Positions 46,274 to 55,455 of a stretch of 64,000 nt of DNA are shown here, piece by piece. How positions within the stretch are numbered: the first letter of the stretch is position 1; every line of letters starts with the position of its first letter. The translations under genes and the position numbers were made by a program. Below the pieces are notes generated by a model that worked only from the letters and a program-made list of their open reading frames with translations, was not told the DNA's origin and made no database searches. The DNA is from an uncultured Erythrobacter sp. (GTDB lineage Bacteria; Pseudomonadota; Alphaproteobacteria; Sphingomonadales; Sphingomonadaceae), in NCBI GenBank assembly GCA_947502305.1, contig CANMZA010000002.1:339041-403040 (forward strand), read 5' to 3'.

Positions 46274-46915
46274 TTAGGGCTGAAGCAGCGGGCTTTCATA
46301 GCGCACACCGAAGAAGAGTTCCCCTTCGCGGCGTACGAGTAGCACTGTTTCACCCTCGGCCAATTCCGCATCTGCGTCATGCGGTTCGACCATTACAAAA
46401 TGGGGATGCCCAAAAGCATCTTTGACCTTTGCGCGCGCTGGTGAACCGGCGCGGGCCGTGCCCGTTTGGATCACTCCGTCGCGCCGGACCAGGCTTTGCA
46501 AGCCCACCGCCGTCGTCTCATCTTTCGGCAGCAAGCGTTCTATCGGACGCACCGCCAAGCCATTGAGCGGCAGCGAAGCACCACCCGCCAACAAGGCCGC
46601 CAAACCAGCGGATAAGGGCGAACCGGTTGCCCCGCTGATAAATGCCTGCCCCACCACTCCGGTGACGGCGAAGACAAAAAGCAGGCTGGAAAGCCAGATC
46701 AGGAACGGCACTCGGCCAATCCCAAGCACGCTGAACAGGCCATCCAGAAAGCCGCTGGCCTCCAACCCGTCTGCAACATCGGCGTCCATGTCGATTTCGA
46801 CATCGCCAGCCCCTTCGAAAAAATCGCCCGCGCCGATGATCTGAAGCAGACCAATGGCAAACAAAGCGCCCAAAGCGATCGCAAACGGCAGGTTATACGG
46901 TTCCAGCAAAGTCAT
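46274..46915 (-). CDS. YqiJ-like membrane protein with OB-fold (NfeD-related)
   Basis: A 213-residue protein with three TM segments (for example IALGALFAIGLLQIIGA and FLIWLSSLLFVFAVTGVVGQ) and a C-terminal OB-fold (VGLQSLVRRDGVIQTGTARAG to GETVLLVRREGELFFGV). It resembles the YqiJ partner of YqiK flotillins. The frame is open from 46993 through a TTG, but ATG at 46915 gives the normal N-terminus (MTLLEPYNLPF). The pair is thought to stabilise membrane domains. It lies 24 bp upstream of the flotillin gene. Confidence 0.85.
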   Translation of the reverse strand: MTLLEPYNLPFAIALGALFAIGLLQIIGAGDFFEGAGDVEIDMDADVADGLEASGFLDGLFSVLGIGRVPFLIWLSSLLFVFAVTGVVGQAFISGATGSPLSAGLAALLAGGASLPLNGLAVRPIERLLPKDETTAVGLQSLVRRDGVIQTGTARAGSPARAKVKDAFGHPHFVMVEPHDADAELAEGETVLLVRREGELFFGVRYESPLLQP

Positions 46916-47135
46916 GATGTCACCGCCAGACCTGAAACGCATTCCGAACTCGCAAAGAGTCCCGCCGCAAACAGTGCAGCGCCAATTTCCCAAGTTTTTC
47001 CCATGAATGGAGTATTAACACATGTTGTGACGTTTTAACAGGAAAATCGATGGAAGTGTTTGAATAGTTCGCACTTGCAACTTTATTTAGTGCCTAGACC
47101 TTGTATTGTTGCGCAAGCATTCCTATATCGAGGGC

Positions 47136-48428
47136 TTAAGCTGATGTAATCTTCAGTGGCAGCGACTTTAGACCGCCTACGAATGTGCTGGTCGCGCGTT
47201 TTGCTTCGCCGGCGGGTTCAACCGCTTCAATCCGGTCCAAGAGCGCTTCGAACAACAACCGCATTTCCAGCCGCGCCAGATGCAACCCAAGGCATTGATG
47301 TGCGCCCGCGCCAAAGGCGAGATGCCGGTTGGGCGAACGCGCCGCATCAAACCGCCTCGGATCATCGAATTGCGACGGATCGTGATTGGCGGCGACATAA
47401 TTGATCATCAACCAATCCCCTTTTCCGATGCGCTGCCCGCCCAATTCGGTGTCTTCGGCCGCCGTGCGCATGAAATGTTGCACCGGAGTGGTCCAACGGA
47501 TCGCCTCCTCAACAATGCCCGGCAACAAGGACCGGTCCGCTTTCACACGCGCAAATTGTTCTGGATCACTGGCCAGCGCCTGCATCGCGCCCGCCGTTGA
47601 TGCTGATGTCGTGTCATGGCCCGCAGCGGCAAGGATAATGTAATACCCCATCATATCGCGATCATTCAGCGGCTCTCCATCAACCAATGCATTGGCGATG
47701 GTGCTGGCGACATCTTTGGTAGGGTTGGCGCGCTTTTCCGCCGTAATACCCGCGAAATAGCCCTCAAAATCCTTCACCGCCCCAGCGACCAGCTGTGTGA
47801 TTTGCTCCGCATTCATCCCGGCCATCGGCGATCCGTTGAGATCATCATCCTGACCGCCAAACATTTGCTGCGTCAGCATCATCATGCGCGGCTCATCCGC
47901 CTCTGGCACGCCAAGGATTTGCATCACCACATGGAGCGGATAGGGGCCGGACACTTGCTTCACAAAATCAATCTCTGGCCCGGCATCCACCATCCGCTGC
48001 GCTGTTTTTTGCGCAAGCGCGCGGATCTCATCCTCAATCGTCCGCAGATTTTTGGGCATGAACCATTCTTGCGTCAGCTTGCGATATTTCATGTGGATTG
48101 GGGCATCGAATGTGACGAGGCTGGCCACCATATGCTCGCTGCCGCCGGTCATCGCCTTTGCAAAGGCGATCCCTTCATTGAGCGAAAACACCGTCGTTTG
48201 CGGGTTGTTGAGATAGGTCGCATTGTCTTTGGAGACTTGCATCACCTGATCATAACCGGTGACCAACCAAAATGGCCGGTGGATATCATCGACACCCTCT
48301 ACGCGTACCACCGGTGATTGTGACCGGATCGTATCAAAACGGTCGAGCAGACCATCCCAATCGGCATAGCTCTTCGGGTCAATAACCGCGCGGCCATCGA
48401 CGCTGTTCAGTGTGGGAATGTTTGCCAT
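47136..48428 (-). CDS. cytochrome P450
   Basis: A 430-residue soluble class I P450 that needs ferredoxin partners not seen here. The heme loop is FGAGAHQCLGLHLAR with Cys379 as thiolate ligand. The I-helix oxygen motif is AGHDTTS at 269-275, and the K-helix ExxR is in VEEAIRW. No N-terminal membrane anchor is present. It is followed on the same strand, about three bases upstream, by an acyl-CoA synthetase, so a hydrocarbon, terpene or sterol acid pathway is plausible. The CYP family was not assigned by eye. Confidence 0.95.
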   Translation of the reverse strand: MANIPTLNSVDGRAVIDPKSYADWDGLLDRFDTIRSQSPVVRVEGVDDIHRPFWLVTGYDQVMQVSKDNATYLNNPQTTVFSLNEGIAFAKAMTGGSEHMVASLVTFDAPIHMKYRKLTQEWFMPKNLRTIEDEIRALAQKTAQRMVDAGPEIDFVKQVSGPYPLHVVMQILGVPEADEPRMMMLTQQMFGGQDDDLNGSPMAGMNAEQITQLVAGAVKDFEGYFAGITAEKRANPTKDVASTIANALVDGEPLNDRDMMGYYIILAAAGHDTTSASTAGAMQALASDPEQFARVKADRSLLPGIVEEAIRWTTPVQHFMRTAAEDTELGGQRIGKGDWLMINYVAANHDPSQFDDPRRFDAARSPNRHLAFGAGAHQCLGLHLARLEMRLLFEALLDRIEAVEPAGEAKRATSTFVGGLKSLPLKITSA

Positions 48429-48431
48429 TTT

Positions 48432-49994
48432 CTATGCTCCAGCATCCGCTTTTGCCTTGGCCTCAAACTCATCGCGCAATTCGCGCTTATACAGCTTACC
48501 ATTGGCCTCGCGCGGCAATTCAGGGCGGAAATCGAACAGTTTGGGCATTTTTATACGGGCCAGTTCGGGCGCCAGAAATTCGCGCAACTCAGCCTCGAAT
48601 GCCTCTGCTGTGTCTGGACCAGCATCCGCCATATCGATCGGTTGAACCACGGCCACGACCTTTTCGCCAAGATCGGGGCACGGCGCACCGATCACCGCCG
48701 CATCCATCACCTTGTCATGAGTGATAAGCAGATTTTCGATCTCTTGCGGGTAAATATTCACCCCGCCAGAGATGATCATGTGGCTCTTGCGATCGGTTAA
48801 GAACAGATAGCCATCTGCATCGACGTGACCAATATCGCCCAATGTCATCCACCCTTTGGGATGCATGGCGTCGGCGGTTTTGTCAGGATCATTGTGATAA
48901 GTCGGCAGCAGCGCGTTCTCAAAATAAATCAGGCCGTCTTCGCCCGCACCCACTTCTTCTCCATCGGGGCCGCACACATGCAGCGTGCCGTGGATCGCTT
49001 TGCCGACAGTGCCGGGATGCGCCAGCCAATCCTCGGCCCCGATCATGGTCATGCCGATCCCTTCGCTACCGGCGTAATATTCGTTCACAATCGGACCCCA
49101 CCATTCGATCATCTCTTGTTTGATCGGCACCGGGCACGGCGCCGCGGCGTGCAAAGCGCGCTTGTGGCTGGACAAATCATATTTCGCACGCGCGGCCGGG
49201 TCGAGTTTGAGGAAGCGGACGAAATGTGTGGGCACCCACTGGCTGTCGGTGATCTTGTATTTCTCAATCGCCGCCAGTGCCGCTTCGGGTTCGAATTTTT
49301 CCAGCACCACCAAGGTCGCGCCGAGCCTCTGCGCCGCCCCGCACCACGCCAGCGGCGCAGCATGATAAAGCGGCGCGGGCGAAAGATAGATCATTGAGCC
49401 ATCGGCAGGCATCCCCGCGCCCATTGTTGCCAGACCTAGAAACGGGATCATCGCTTTCGGATCGGGATCTTCGGGTGGGGCCGGGCGAATACCTTTGGGT
49501 CTTCCGGTCGTGCCGGAACTGTAGAGCATGGTCGCGCCTGCGCGCTGATCCGCAATCGGTTCTACTGAATGGCTGGTAAGGGCCGCATGAAAATCATCCG
49601 AACCGCCGCCGCCTGCGATTAACACCTCAAGGTCTGGGCATTCCTTGCGAATATCGACCATCACGTCGCTAAATACGGGGGAGGTGATCAGCAATTTGGC
49701 GCCGCTATCTTTCAGAATATAGGCGATCTCTGGCGCAGTTAGCCGGGTTGAGATGGGGACGAGCAAAGTCCCTGCCCGCTGTGACCCCCACATCAGGGTG
49801 AAATATTCGATGCGGTTTTCGAGCAGAACAGCAAAGGCGTCATCCGGCGCAAATCCGCGCCCACGCAGCAATTGCGAAAACTGGTTCGCCGCTTGATCAA
49901 GCTCACCGTAAGTTTGTTTTTGCCCGCTGCCCGCCATAATTACAGCAGGGTGGTCCGGGCGATTTTGGGCATGCGCGATGGGGTGCAGGGTCAT
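48432..49994 (-). CDS. acyl-CoA synthetase (class I adenylate-forming enzyme)
   Basis: A 520-residue AMP-forming ligase that converts a carboxylic acid to its CoA thioester. The motifs visible are the P-loop-like LYSSGTTGRPKG, NEYYAGSEGIGMT, GWMTLGDIGHVDADGYLFLTDRKSHMIISGGVNIYPQEIE, and the final Lys region ELPREANGKLYKRELR. The frame starts at 50096, but ATG at 49994 (MTLHPIAHAQNRPDHPAV) after GGAGAGAACT fits best. It is transcribed with the P450 at 47136-48428, four bases downstream. The substrate is unknown. Confidence 0.93.
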   Translation of the reverse strand: MTLHPIAHAQNRPDHPAVIMAGSGQKQTYGELDQAANQFSQLLRGRGFAPDDAFAVLLENRIEYFTLMWGSQRAGTLLVPISTRLTAPEIAYILKDSGAKLLITSPVFSDVMVDIRKECPDLEVLIAGGGGSDDFHAALTSHSVEPIADQRAGATMLYSSGTTGRPKGIRPAPPEDPDPKAMIPFLGLATMGAGMPADGSMIYLSPAPLYHAAPLAWCGAAQRLGATLVVLEKFEPEAALAAIEKYKITDSQWVPTHFVRFLKLDPAARAKYDLSSHKRALHAAAPCPVPIKQEMIEWWGPIVNEYYAGSEGIGMTMIGAEDWLAHPGTVGKAIHGTLHVCGPDGEEVGAGEDGLIYFENALLPTYHNDPDKTADAMHPKGWMTLGDIGHVDADGYLFLTDRKSHMIISGGVNIYPQEIENLLITHDKVMDAAVIGAPCPDLGEKVVAVVQPIDMADAGPDTAEAFEAELREFLAPELARIKMPKLFDFRPELPREANGKLYKRELRDEFEAKAKADAGA

Positions 49995-50122
49995 AGTTCT
50001 CTCCTTAGCGCGCGCCATTTTCGGCCGTTTGACGAAAAATTGGGCGCGGCTGCATTCTCTCAAGAGCGAAGCTAGCGAAGCCGGGCCGTCACTCAAGCGA
50101 AAACAGTACGGGAAGGAAACTG

Positions 50123-50242
50123 ATGTCGATGAAGGACACAGGCGAGGCGACCGCGCAGCGGCGGATCACGGGAGAACGCCTAGGCGGGATCGCTCGAGAC
50201 GGATTGTTCGTGGTCGCAGGTGCAAAAAAAGGCGGCGGGTAA
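50123..50242 (+). CDS. possible 39-aa small protein
   Basis: An ATG preceded by GGGAAGGAAACTG opens a frame of 39 codons, beginning MSMKDTGEA and ending AGAKKGGG. Charged and Gly/Ala-rich, it has no TM segment. The codon use is GC-rich and ordinary, and the ribosome binding site is good. The TAA falls inside the opposite-strand terminator stem, so the C-terminal Gly codons are part of that hairpin. It may simply be chance. I know no family. Confidence 0.35.
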   Translation: MSMKDTGEATAQRRITGERLGGIARDGLFVVAGAKKGGG

Positions 50243-50252
50243 ACCCGCCGCC
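50224..50252 (-). terminator. intrinsic terminator of the M23 peptidase gene
   Basis: On the minus strand GGCGGCGGGT pairs with ACCCGCCGCC (50252-50231) to form a strong GC stem, followed by T7 (50230-50224). It lies about 60 bp after the M23 stop. Confidence 0.88.
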
Positions 50253-50314
50253 CAAACTCGGACACCCTCTCCAATGTCCGACCCGCTTCCAGGCGGGTAT
50301 CTCTTTATGGCCGC

Positions 50315-51088
50315 TTATTCGCCGCCAGCAGCACCAACTCTGCGCCGTCCCGGCAACAAATCCGCATTGCTCGGGGCGTTGCCGTTTGTGACCATTCGGG
50401 TCTGTTCTTCGCTTTCAACCATATAGGGAATTGGATTGACCGCAACCCCGTCAACGCGAACCTCATAATGCAGGTGCGGACCAGTTGAACGGCCGGTTGA
50501 ACCGACATAACCAATCAAATCGCCCTTCTGCACACGTTCCCCAGCGGCAACCGCGAGGCGTGACAGGTGGGCATAGCGCGTTTCCAAGTCAGCGCCGTGA
50601 TCGATGCTGATATACAGGCCATAACTGGAGAACCAGTCCGCGCGGCCAACAAGGCCGTCAGCGGTGGCGTAAACCGGTGTGCCGGTCGGCGCGGCAAGAT
50701 CGACACCATTGTGGCGGCGACGTTGGCGCAAAACGGGGTGATTGCGCATGCCATAACCGCTGCTCAATCGAGCCCCTGCGAGCGGCATGCGTGAGGGGAC
50801 TGAAATCGTTGGACGCTCTGTAATGGTTGCAGCCGTGCCAGGAATTTGCGGGCCGGCGCTGTCCAAGGCTGACCAGCTGGCAAACAATTCGCTAAACCGT
50901 TCGTCGCCACTCGCCAAAGTTTCATCCTGAGCGTCACGCACAGGCTGCGTCACATCAGCCGCAGTGGCGGCATTGGCAGAGGAATTGGCAGCGGCAGGGC
51001 TGGCGGCCAGACTGACGGTGAGCAAAGCAGTCGCAGCGCCGAATGCGGCGGCTAGCTTTGAAATAGAACGCTTTGAAAGCGTAAACAT
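50315..51088 (-). CDS. M23 family metallopeptidase (LytM domain), exported
   Basis: A 257-residue predicted peptidoglycan endopeptidase or its regulator. A signal peptide (LAAAFGAATALLTVSLAASPAAA) and a Ser/Ala linker precede a LytM domain. The zinc motifs are HxxxD (HNGVDLAAP) and HxH (HLHYEVRVDG), so it can be active. The ATG at 51088 gives a normal signal peptide; the frame extends to 51136. It has its own promoter and terminator. Cross-bridge cutting is a family inference. Confidence 0.92.
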   Translation of the reverse strand: MFTLSKRSISKLAAAFGAATALLTVSLAASPAAANSSANAATAADVTQPVRDAQDETLASGDERFSELFASWSALDSAGPQIPGTAATITERPTISVPSRMPLAGARLSSGYGMRNHPVLRQRRRHNGVDLAAPTGTPVYATADGLVGRADWFSSYGLYISIDHGADLETRYAHLSRLAVAAGERVQKGDLIGYVGSTGRSTGPHLHYEVRVDGVAVNPIPYMVESEEQTRMVTNGNAPSNADLLPGRRRVGAAGGE

Positions 51089-51244
51089 ACTGACCCGGTC
51101 CTGTCTGGCGAAGCGCCATATTTGGTTGGGTTGCACGCGGATTGCTGTGTTATTTTGGAGCGTTTAAACCCCGTCTCGCGCATCAACCGTAAAGCTGCAC
51201 TCTTTCGAACGCTGCGTTGTAGCGAGAGTTATCGGCGCGATTCG

Positions 51245-52048
51245 TTAAATCGCAACATCTTCGTAAAAACCGCGCGATAAACCGGCTGCAAGACGCGCTG
51301 AGTCGTTGAATGGTGGCTTTATCGGCCCTCTAAAGTGCGTGCGAACCAAGGATTTCCACATATTTTCGGGATTCTCTCCACTCGCTTCGGCTTGCCGCAG
51401 AAAGTGTTTGGTGCCGAATCCGACATGACGAATTTCGTCGTCAAGAATGCGGGCGAGGATCTTTGCGCCATGTTCGTCGCCCGCCGCTCTCACGCGCCCC
51501 AATGTTGCAGGCGTAACGTCGAGCCCTCGCGCCTCAAGCACCATCGGCACCACTGCCAGCCGTGCAGCGATATTGTGGCGAGTGCTATGCGCGGCCTCCC
51601 ACAAGCCGCCATGCGCTGGCAATGCGCCATAATGGCTGCCCAGCGTTTCAAGTTTGCGCGCGAGCAAAGCGAAATGCATCGCTTCATCGGCGGCCACATA
51701 AAGAAAGTCGGAAACGAACTCGCGCCCCTGTTCCTGCTCCATTTCCCCGCCAAACCGGCCTGCCATATCCAGCGCCAGATCAATCGCCACAAATTCAATA
51801 TGCGCCAAAGAATGCCACAGCGCGATTCGCCCGCGTTCCGATCCGAATTTCCCGCGCTTGGGCATCTGTTTGGGCTCAAGCAATTCCGGACGATCCGGCC
51901 AAGCGGGCGCATCCGGCATCTCGGTATCGAATTCAAACGCCAGCCGCCCCATCCGCCAACGCCGCGCAACATCGCGCGCGGCAAAACATTTGGCGCGCGG
52001 ATTGCCGGTCAGCAAGGCAGCGCGAATGGCGGAGGCAACGCTTTGCAT
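51245..52048 (-). CDS. ferritin-like DUF455 family protein
   Basis: A 267-residue protein of the DUF455 family with a four-helix ferritin-like bundle. The metal-site helices are visible: LAHIEFVAIDLALDMAGRF with Glu, DEAMHFALLARKLETLGSHYGALPAHGGLW, VPMVLEARGLDVTPA, and ILDDEIRHVGFGTKHF with Glu and His. Function is unknown, possibly a di-iron protein. It lies seven bases after the bcp gene on the same strand. Confidence 0.88.
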   Translation of the reverse strand: MQSVASAIRAALLTGNPRAKCFAARDVARRWRMGRLAFEFDTEMPDAPAWPDRPELLEPKQMPKRGKFGSERGRIALWHSLAHIEFVAIDLALDMAGRFGGEMEQEQGREFVSDFLYVAADEAMHFALLARKLETLGSHYGALPAHGGLWEAAHSTRHNIAARLAVVPMVLEARGLDVTPATLGRVRAAGDEHGAKILARILDDEIRHVGFGTKHFLRQAEASGENPENMWKSLVRTHFRGPIKPPFNDSARLAAGLSRGFYEDVAI

Positions 52049-52055
52049 GGGGTTT

Positions 52056-52529
52056 TTAAAGCGCCTTTGCCGCGGCGAGAACTTCGTCAGCGTGGCCCTT
52101 GACCTTCACCTTGTTCCAAACCTGCGCGATGGTTCCATCGGCTGCGACCAGATAGGTCGAGCGAACCATGCCCATATAGGTTTTGCCGTACATTTGCTTT
52201 TCCGTCCAAATGCCAAGCGTGTCGGACAAGCCGCCCTCTTGCGCATCGGTCGCCAGCGGCGTGGTCAAATCGTGTTTGGCGATGAAGTTCTGGTGCTTCT
52301 TCGCGCTGTCTTTGCTGACGCCCAGCAGATGCGTCCCGGCTGCATCAAAATCACTCTTCAGCGCGGTGAAATCTTTTGCTTCTGTGGTGCAACCGGGCGT
52401 GTTGTCCTTTGGATAGAAGAACACGACCAGTTTCGAGCCTTTAAAATCCGATGGTTTGACGGTCCCGCCATCCGGCGTGCCCATTTCAATATCGGGCATT
52501 GCATCGCCTGCTTTTGCAAAATCGCTCAT
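52056..52529 (-). CDS. bcp: thioredoxin-dependent peroxiredoxin, BCP/PrxQ type
   Basis: A 157-residue peroxidase that reduces H2O2 and lipid hydroperoxides. The peroxidatic Cys47 is in NTPGCTTEAKDF. The resolving Cys usually found five residues later (PGCTxEAC) is replaced by Lys, so it is a one-Cys type. The Thr44-Pro45-Gly46 and Arg (in GMVRSTYLV) complete the active site. Two ATGs are adjacent (52532 and 52529); the second overlaps the glnE stop by one base. It is coupled to glnE. Confidence 0.93.
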   Translation of the reverse strand: MSDFAKAGDAMPDIEMGTPDGGTVKPSDFKGSKLVVFFYPKDNTPGCTTEAKDFTALKSDFDAAGTHLLGVSKDSAKKHQNFIAKHDLTTPLATDAQEGGLSDTLGIWTEKQMYGKTYMGMVRSTYLVAADGTIAQVWNKVKVKGHADEVLAAAKAL

Positions 52530-55315
52530 CATTTCAGCTCCAAATGTTCATCAAAAATTGCCGCCCAGCTTTGCGCCACGATTTTGCGCGCCGCGTCTAA
52601 GTCCTGCATCAATGCCGCGTAGCTACCGCGATCACAGGCGCGCGCAAGTGCCTTTGCCGCAGCGGGCGGCGGCGGCGCGCCATCTGGCGCGAGCAAACGC
52701 CCAGCGACCAGTATATCGGTGAGCAATCCATAAGCGGGCGCAAGATCATCGCTGACCAAGGCTGAATTGGGGCCGACTTTCACAGCCACATTCGCCAATG
52801 CTTTGATCGACGACATTAAATCGGGATTGAGCGCCCCTGAGCCAGCCGAAGCGTCTTGCGGATCAAAGTCGCACGCATGGCGCAATTGCAGGAAGTGGAC
52901 GAGAAATTCGATATCCACCAATCCCCCGCGCAGCAATTTCACATCAAGCGGCCCGCGCGGCTGCTTATGCTGCGCCATTTCGCCGCGCATCGTCAGCACC
53001 GCTTTGCGCAATTCGGCCGGATCGCGCTGTTGCCGCAAAACCGTGTCGATAATTGCAGAAACCTTGGCCCGGGCCTTTGCCGAGCCGACCAAAACCCGCG
53101 CCCGCGTCAACGCCATATGTTCCCACATCCACGCGCTTTCTTGCTGATATTTGGCAAAAGCATCAATCGACACAGCCATCGGGCCTTGCTTGCCTTGCGG
53201 GCGCAGCCGGGTGTCCACTTCATAAAGTGCGCCCTGCGCCGTTGGAACCGATAGAGCCGCGCTGACCCGGCTGGCCAAGCGATTGAAATAGAGCGTCGCA
53301 CCTAGAGGACGGGCGCCATTTGGTCCGCCGTCTGATTGCGCCTCAAAATCACCAGTGAACAGATAGATCATATCGAGGTCAGAGGCATGGGTAAGCGCCC
53401 CTCCGCCAAGCCTGCCTAGCCCGAGGATAACCAACTCGCCGCCGGGGATGCTGCCATGGACCCGCGCAAATTCGGCCGCCGCCCCCTCTGCCGCAACCGC
53501 AATCGCGGCCTCTGCTGTTGCCGATAGGGCCGCACCAATCACCGATGGCGCATAATCGGCTTCGATTAGGCTGATGCCGAGCGTGAAACGCTGCTCGCTC
53601 GTCACATGGCGGATGGAATCGAGTTGCGCCTCATAATCATTCTGACGATCGGCAAGGGCGGGGCCGCTGCGCATTTGATCAGCTTTGATCTCAGTTAGCG
53701 AGGCGGGATCAACCGGCTCTCTATCGATCAGGGCATCCAGCAATTCTGGGCGGCGGCCCAGTTCATCAGCGAGAATTGGCGATAGAGTCAAAGCCGCTGC
53801 CAAACGGCCGAGCAATCCGGGCCGCGCGGCAAGCAAATGAAACAGAGTGATACCGGAGGGAATCCGCTCCAGCATGTTTTGCCAGCGTATGATCGCATGG
53901 GCGGGATCATCGCTTTTCGCAAAAGCGCTGAGCAAAGAAGGCAGCAAGCGATCAAACGCCTCCAGCGCCTGAGGCGAGCGGATTGCGGCATAGCGGCCAT
54001 CGCGCCATTCTTCGATTTTCGCGGCGAGCGCGGCGGGACCTTCAAACCCTAACGCCTGCAAAGCGTCTGCCTGTTCATTGGGCGGTGGGGCGGCGGGATG
54101 GATGCGCTTTTCCTCGCCAATCAGGCTTTCATAAATGGTCCCGGTGCGCTGCGTCAGCGTGGTCAGTTCGGCCACCAAAGCCGCGCCATCTTCCAACCCA
54201 TCCAGGCGCGCCGCGCCATCCAAAGCATCGCCATCCGGCAGGCTGTGTGTCTGGCGGTCATTCACCATTTGCAATCGGTGCTCAATCACGCGCAGCCGGT
54301 CATATCCCTCGCCCAAAACCTGCGCATGATCGGCCTCTATTCGCCCCGCCGCCGCCAAGGCATTGAGCGCGGCGCGTGTCCCCCGCACCCGCAATGAAGG
54401 ATCACGCCCGCCATGGATCAATTGATGCGTTTGCGCGAAAAACTCGATCTCTCGAATCCCCCCGCGCCCGCGTTTAACGTCAAAGCCGGGTCCGGGCCGC
54501 ACCGGTCCATCATAACTTTCTCTAATCCGCAAAGTCAGCGCGCGAATTTCTTCGATGGCCCCGTAATCCAGCGCCTGCCGCCAGACAAAAGGCGAGATTT
54601 CCGCAAGGAATGCCTCCCCCGCTGCAATATCGCCCGACGCCGCCCGCGCCCGGATGAATGCCGCCCGTTCCCACGCCAAGGCCTGCCCCTGATAATGGGC
54701 CAAAGCCGATCCGCGCGGGACGACAAGCGGGCTGATCTCCGCCGCCGGGCGCAATCGCAAGTCGACCCGCAAGACATATCCATCGGCGGTGTTGTCAGAC
54801 AAAAGCTTGATAATCCGCCGCGCATATCGCTGCGCCGCTTCGCCGGGATCGTCGGTTGATCGGCGGGGGAGGGCCTCAGGATCGTAGAGCAGGATCGGAT
54901 CGATGTCGGAGGAATAGTTGAGCTCTGCCGCGCCCTGCTTACCGAGCGCAAGCGCAATAAAGCCATCGTTTCGCGCTTCGTCCGTGCGCTCCGCGATCGC
55001 AGTGTTGATCGCCGTATCGAGCGCGTGATCGGCAAAGGAGCTGAGTTCGCTTAGGACTTTCGGCAGCGTAAACGCTCCGGCCAAATCGCCAATGCCCAAG
55101 GCTGCGGCCAGAGCAAGGCGGTGGCGGCGCAGACCCACCGCTACATCCTCAACGCTCCCTTGCTGGGCCACCCATGCCAGCGCCGCTTCGCCATCGCCGC
55201 TTTCCAAGAGAGCCGCCAAGTCAGGCTGACGATCCAGCGCCCGCGCCAGAAACGGCGCATGCGCGCGCGCTCTCGCCAGTGCCCCTGTCCAATCATAGTC
55301 TTGCCCGTTGGTCAT
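52529..55315 (-). CDS. glnE: glutamine synthetase adenylyltransferase/deadenylyltransferase
   Basis: Regulates glutamine synthetase by adding and removing AMP on Tyr. The 928-residue protein has two nucleotidyltransferase domains. The N-terminal one shows GKQGAAELNYSSDIDPILLYD and the C-terminal one LGLGRLGGGALTHASDLDMIYLFTG, both with the paired Asp metal site. Arg-rich helices separate them. The ATG at 55315, after GGGGGAGGCG, is chosen over the frame start at 55357. It is followed by bcp and DUF455, an unusual association for a nitrogen regulator. Nitrogen flow links it to gltBD. Confidence 0.97.
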   Translation of the reverse strand: MTNGQDYDWTGALARARAHAPFLARALDRQPDLAALLESGDGEAALAWVAQQGSVEDVAVGLRRHRLALAAALGIGDLAGAFTLPKVLSELSSFADHALDTAINTAIAERTDEARNDGFIALALGKQGAAELNYSSDIDPILLYDPEALPRRSTDDPGEAAQRYARRIIKLLSDNTADGYVLRVDLRLRPAAEISPLVVPRGSALAHYQGQALAWERAAFIRARAASGDIAAGEAFLAEISPFVWRQALDYGAIEEIRALTLRIRESYDGPVRPGPGFDVKRGRGGIREIEFFAQTHQLIHGGRDPSLRVRGTRAALNALAAAGRIEADHAQVLGEGYDRLRVIEHRLQMVNDRQTHSLPDGDALDGAARLDGLEDGAALVAELTTLTQRTGTIYESLIGEEKRIHPAAPPPNEQADALQALGFEGPAALAAKIEEWRDGRYAAIRSPQALEAFDRLLPSLLSAFAKSDDPAHAIIRWQNMLERIPSGITLFHLLAARPGLLGRLAAALTLSPILADELGRRPELLDALIDREPVDPASLTEIKADQMRSGPALADRQNDYEAQLDSIRHVTSEQRFTLGISLIEADYAPSVIGAALSATAEAAIAVAAEGAAAEFARVHGSIPGGELVILGLGRLGGGALTHASDLDMIYLFTGDFEAQSDGGPNGARPLGATLYFNRLASRVSAALSVPTAQGALYEVDTRLRPQGKQGPMAVSIDAFAKYQQESAWMWEHMALTRARVLVGSAKARAKVSAIIDTVLRQQRDPAELRKAVLTMRGEMAQHKQPRGPLDVKLLRGGLVDIEFLVHFLQLRHACDFDPQDASAGSGALNPDLMSSIKALANVAVKVGPNSALVSDDLAPAYGLLTDILVAGRLLAPDGAPPPPAAAKALARACDRGSYAALMQDLDAARKIVAQSWAAIFDEHLELK

Positions 55316-55455
55316 CGCCTCCCCCTTTGACGTTCTGTCTGCTTGCCTGCAAGCCAATGCGCCAACGAGCTGGAGCGAGCAGGGTTGCGGGTTCAGTTCA
55401 CCTCTGCGAATACGGCCCCAGACAACTCCAATTTGAAGTGTGTGAGGAAATTTCG

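Larger units (their letters stand above)
49995..50314. other. 320-bp gap: acyl-CoA synthetase promoter, small ORF and terminator
   Basis: The left part (to about 50100) contains the likely promoter and leader of the acyl-CoA synthetase. A 39-codon plus-strand ORF lies at 50123-50242. The minus-strand terminator of the M23 gene lies at 50224-50252, and its hairpin overlaps the end of that ORF. The remaining 60 bp show nothing. Confidence 0.6.
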
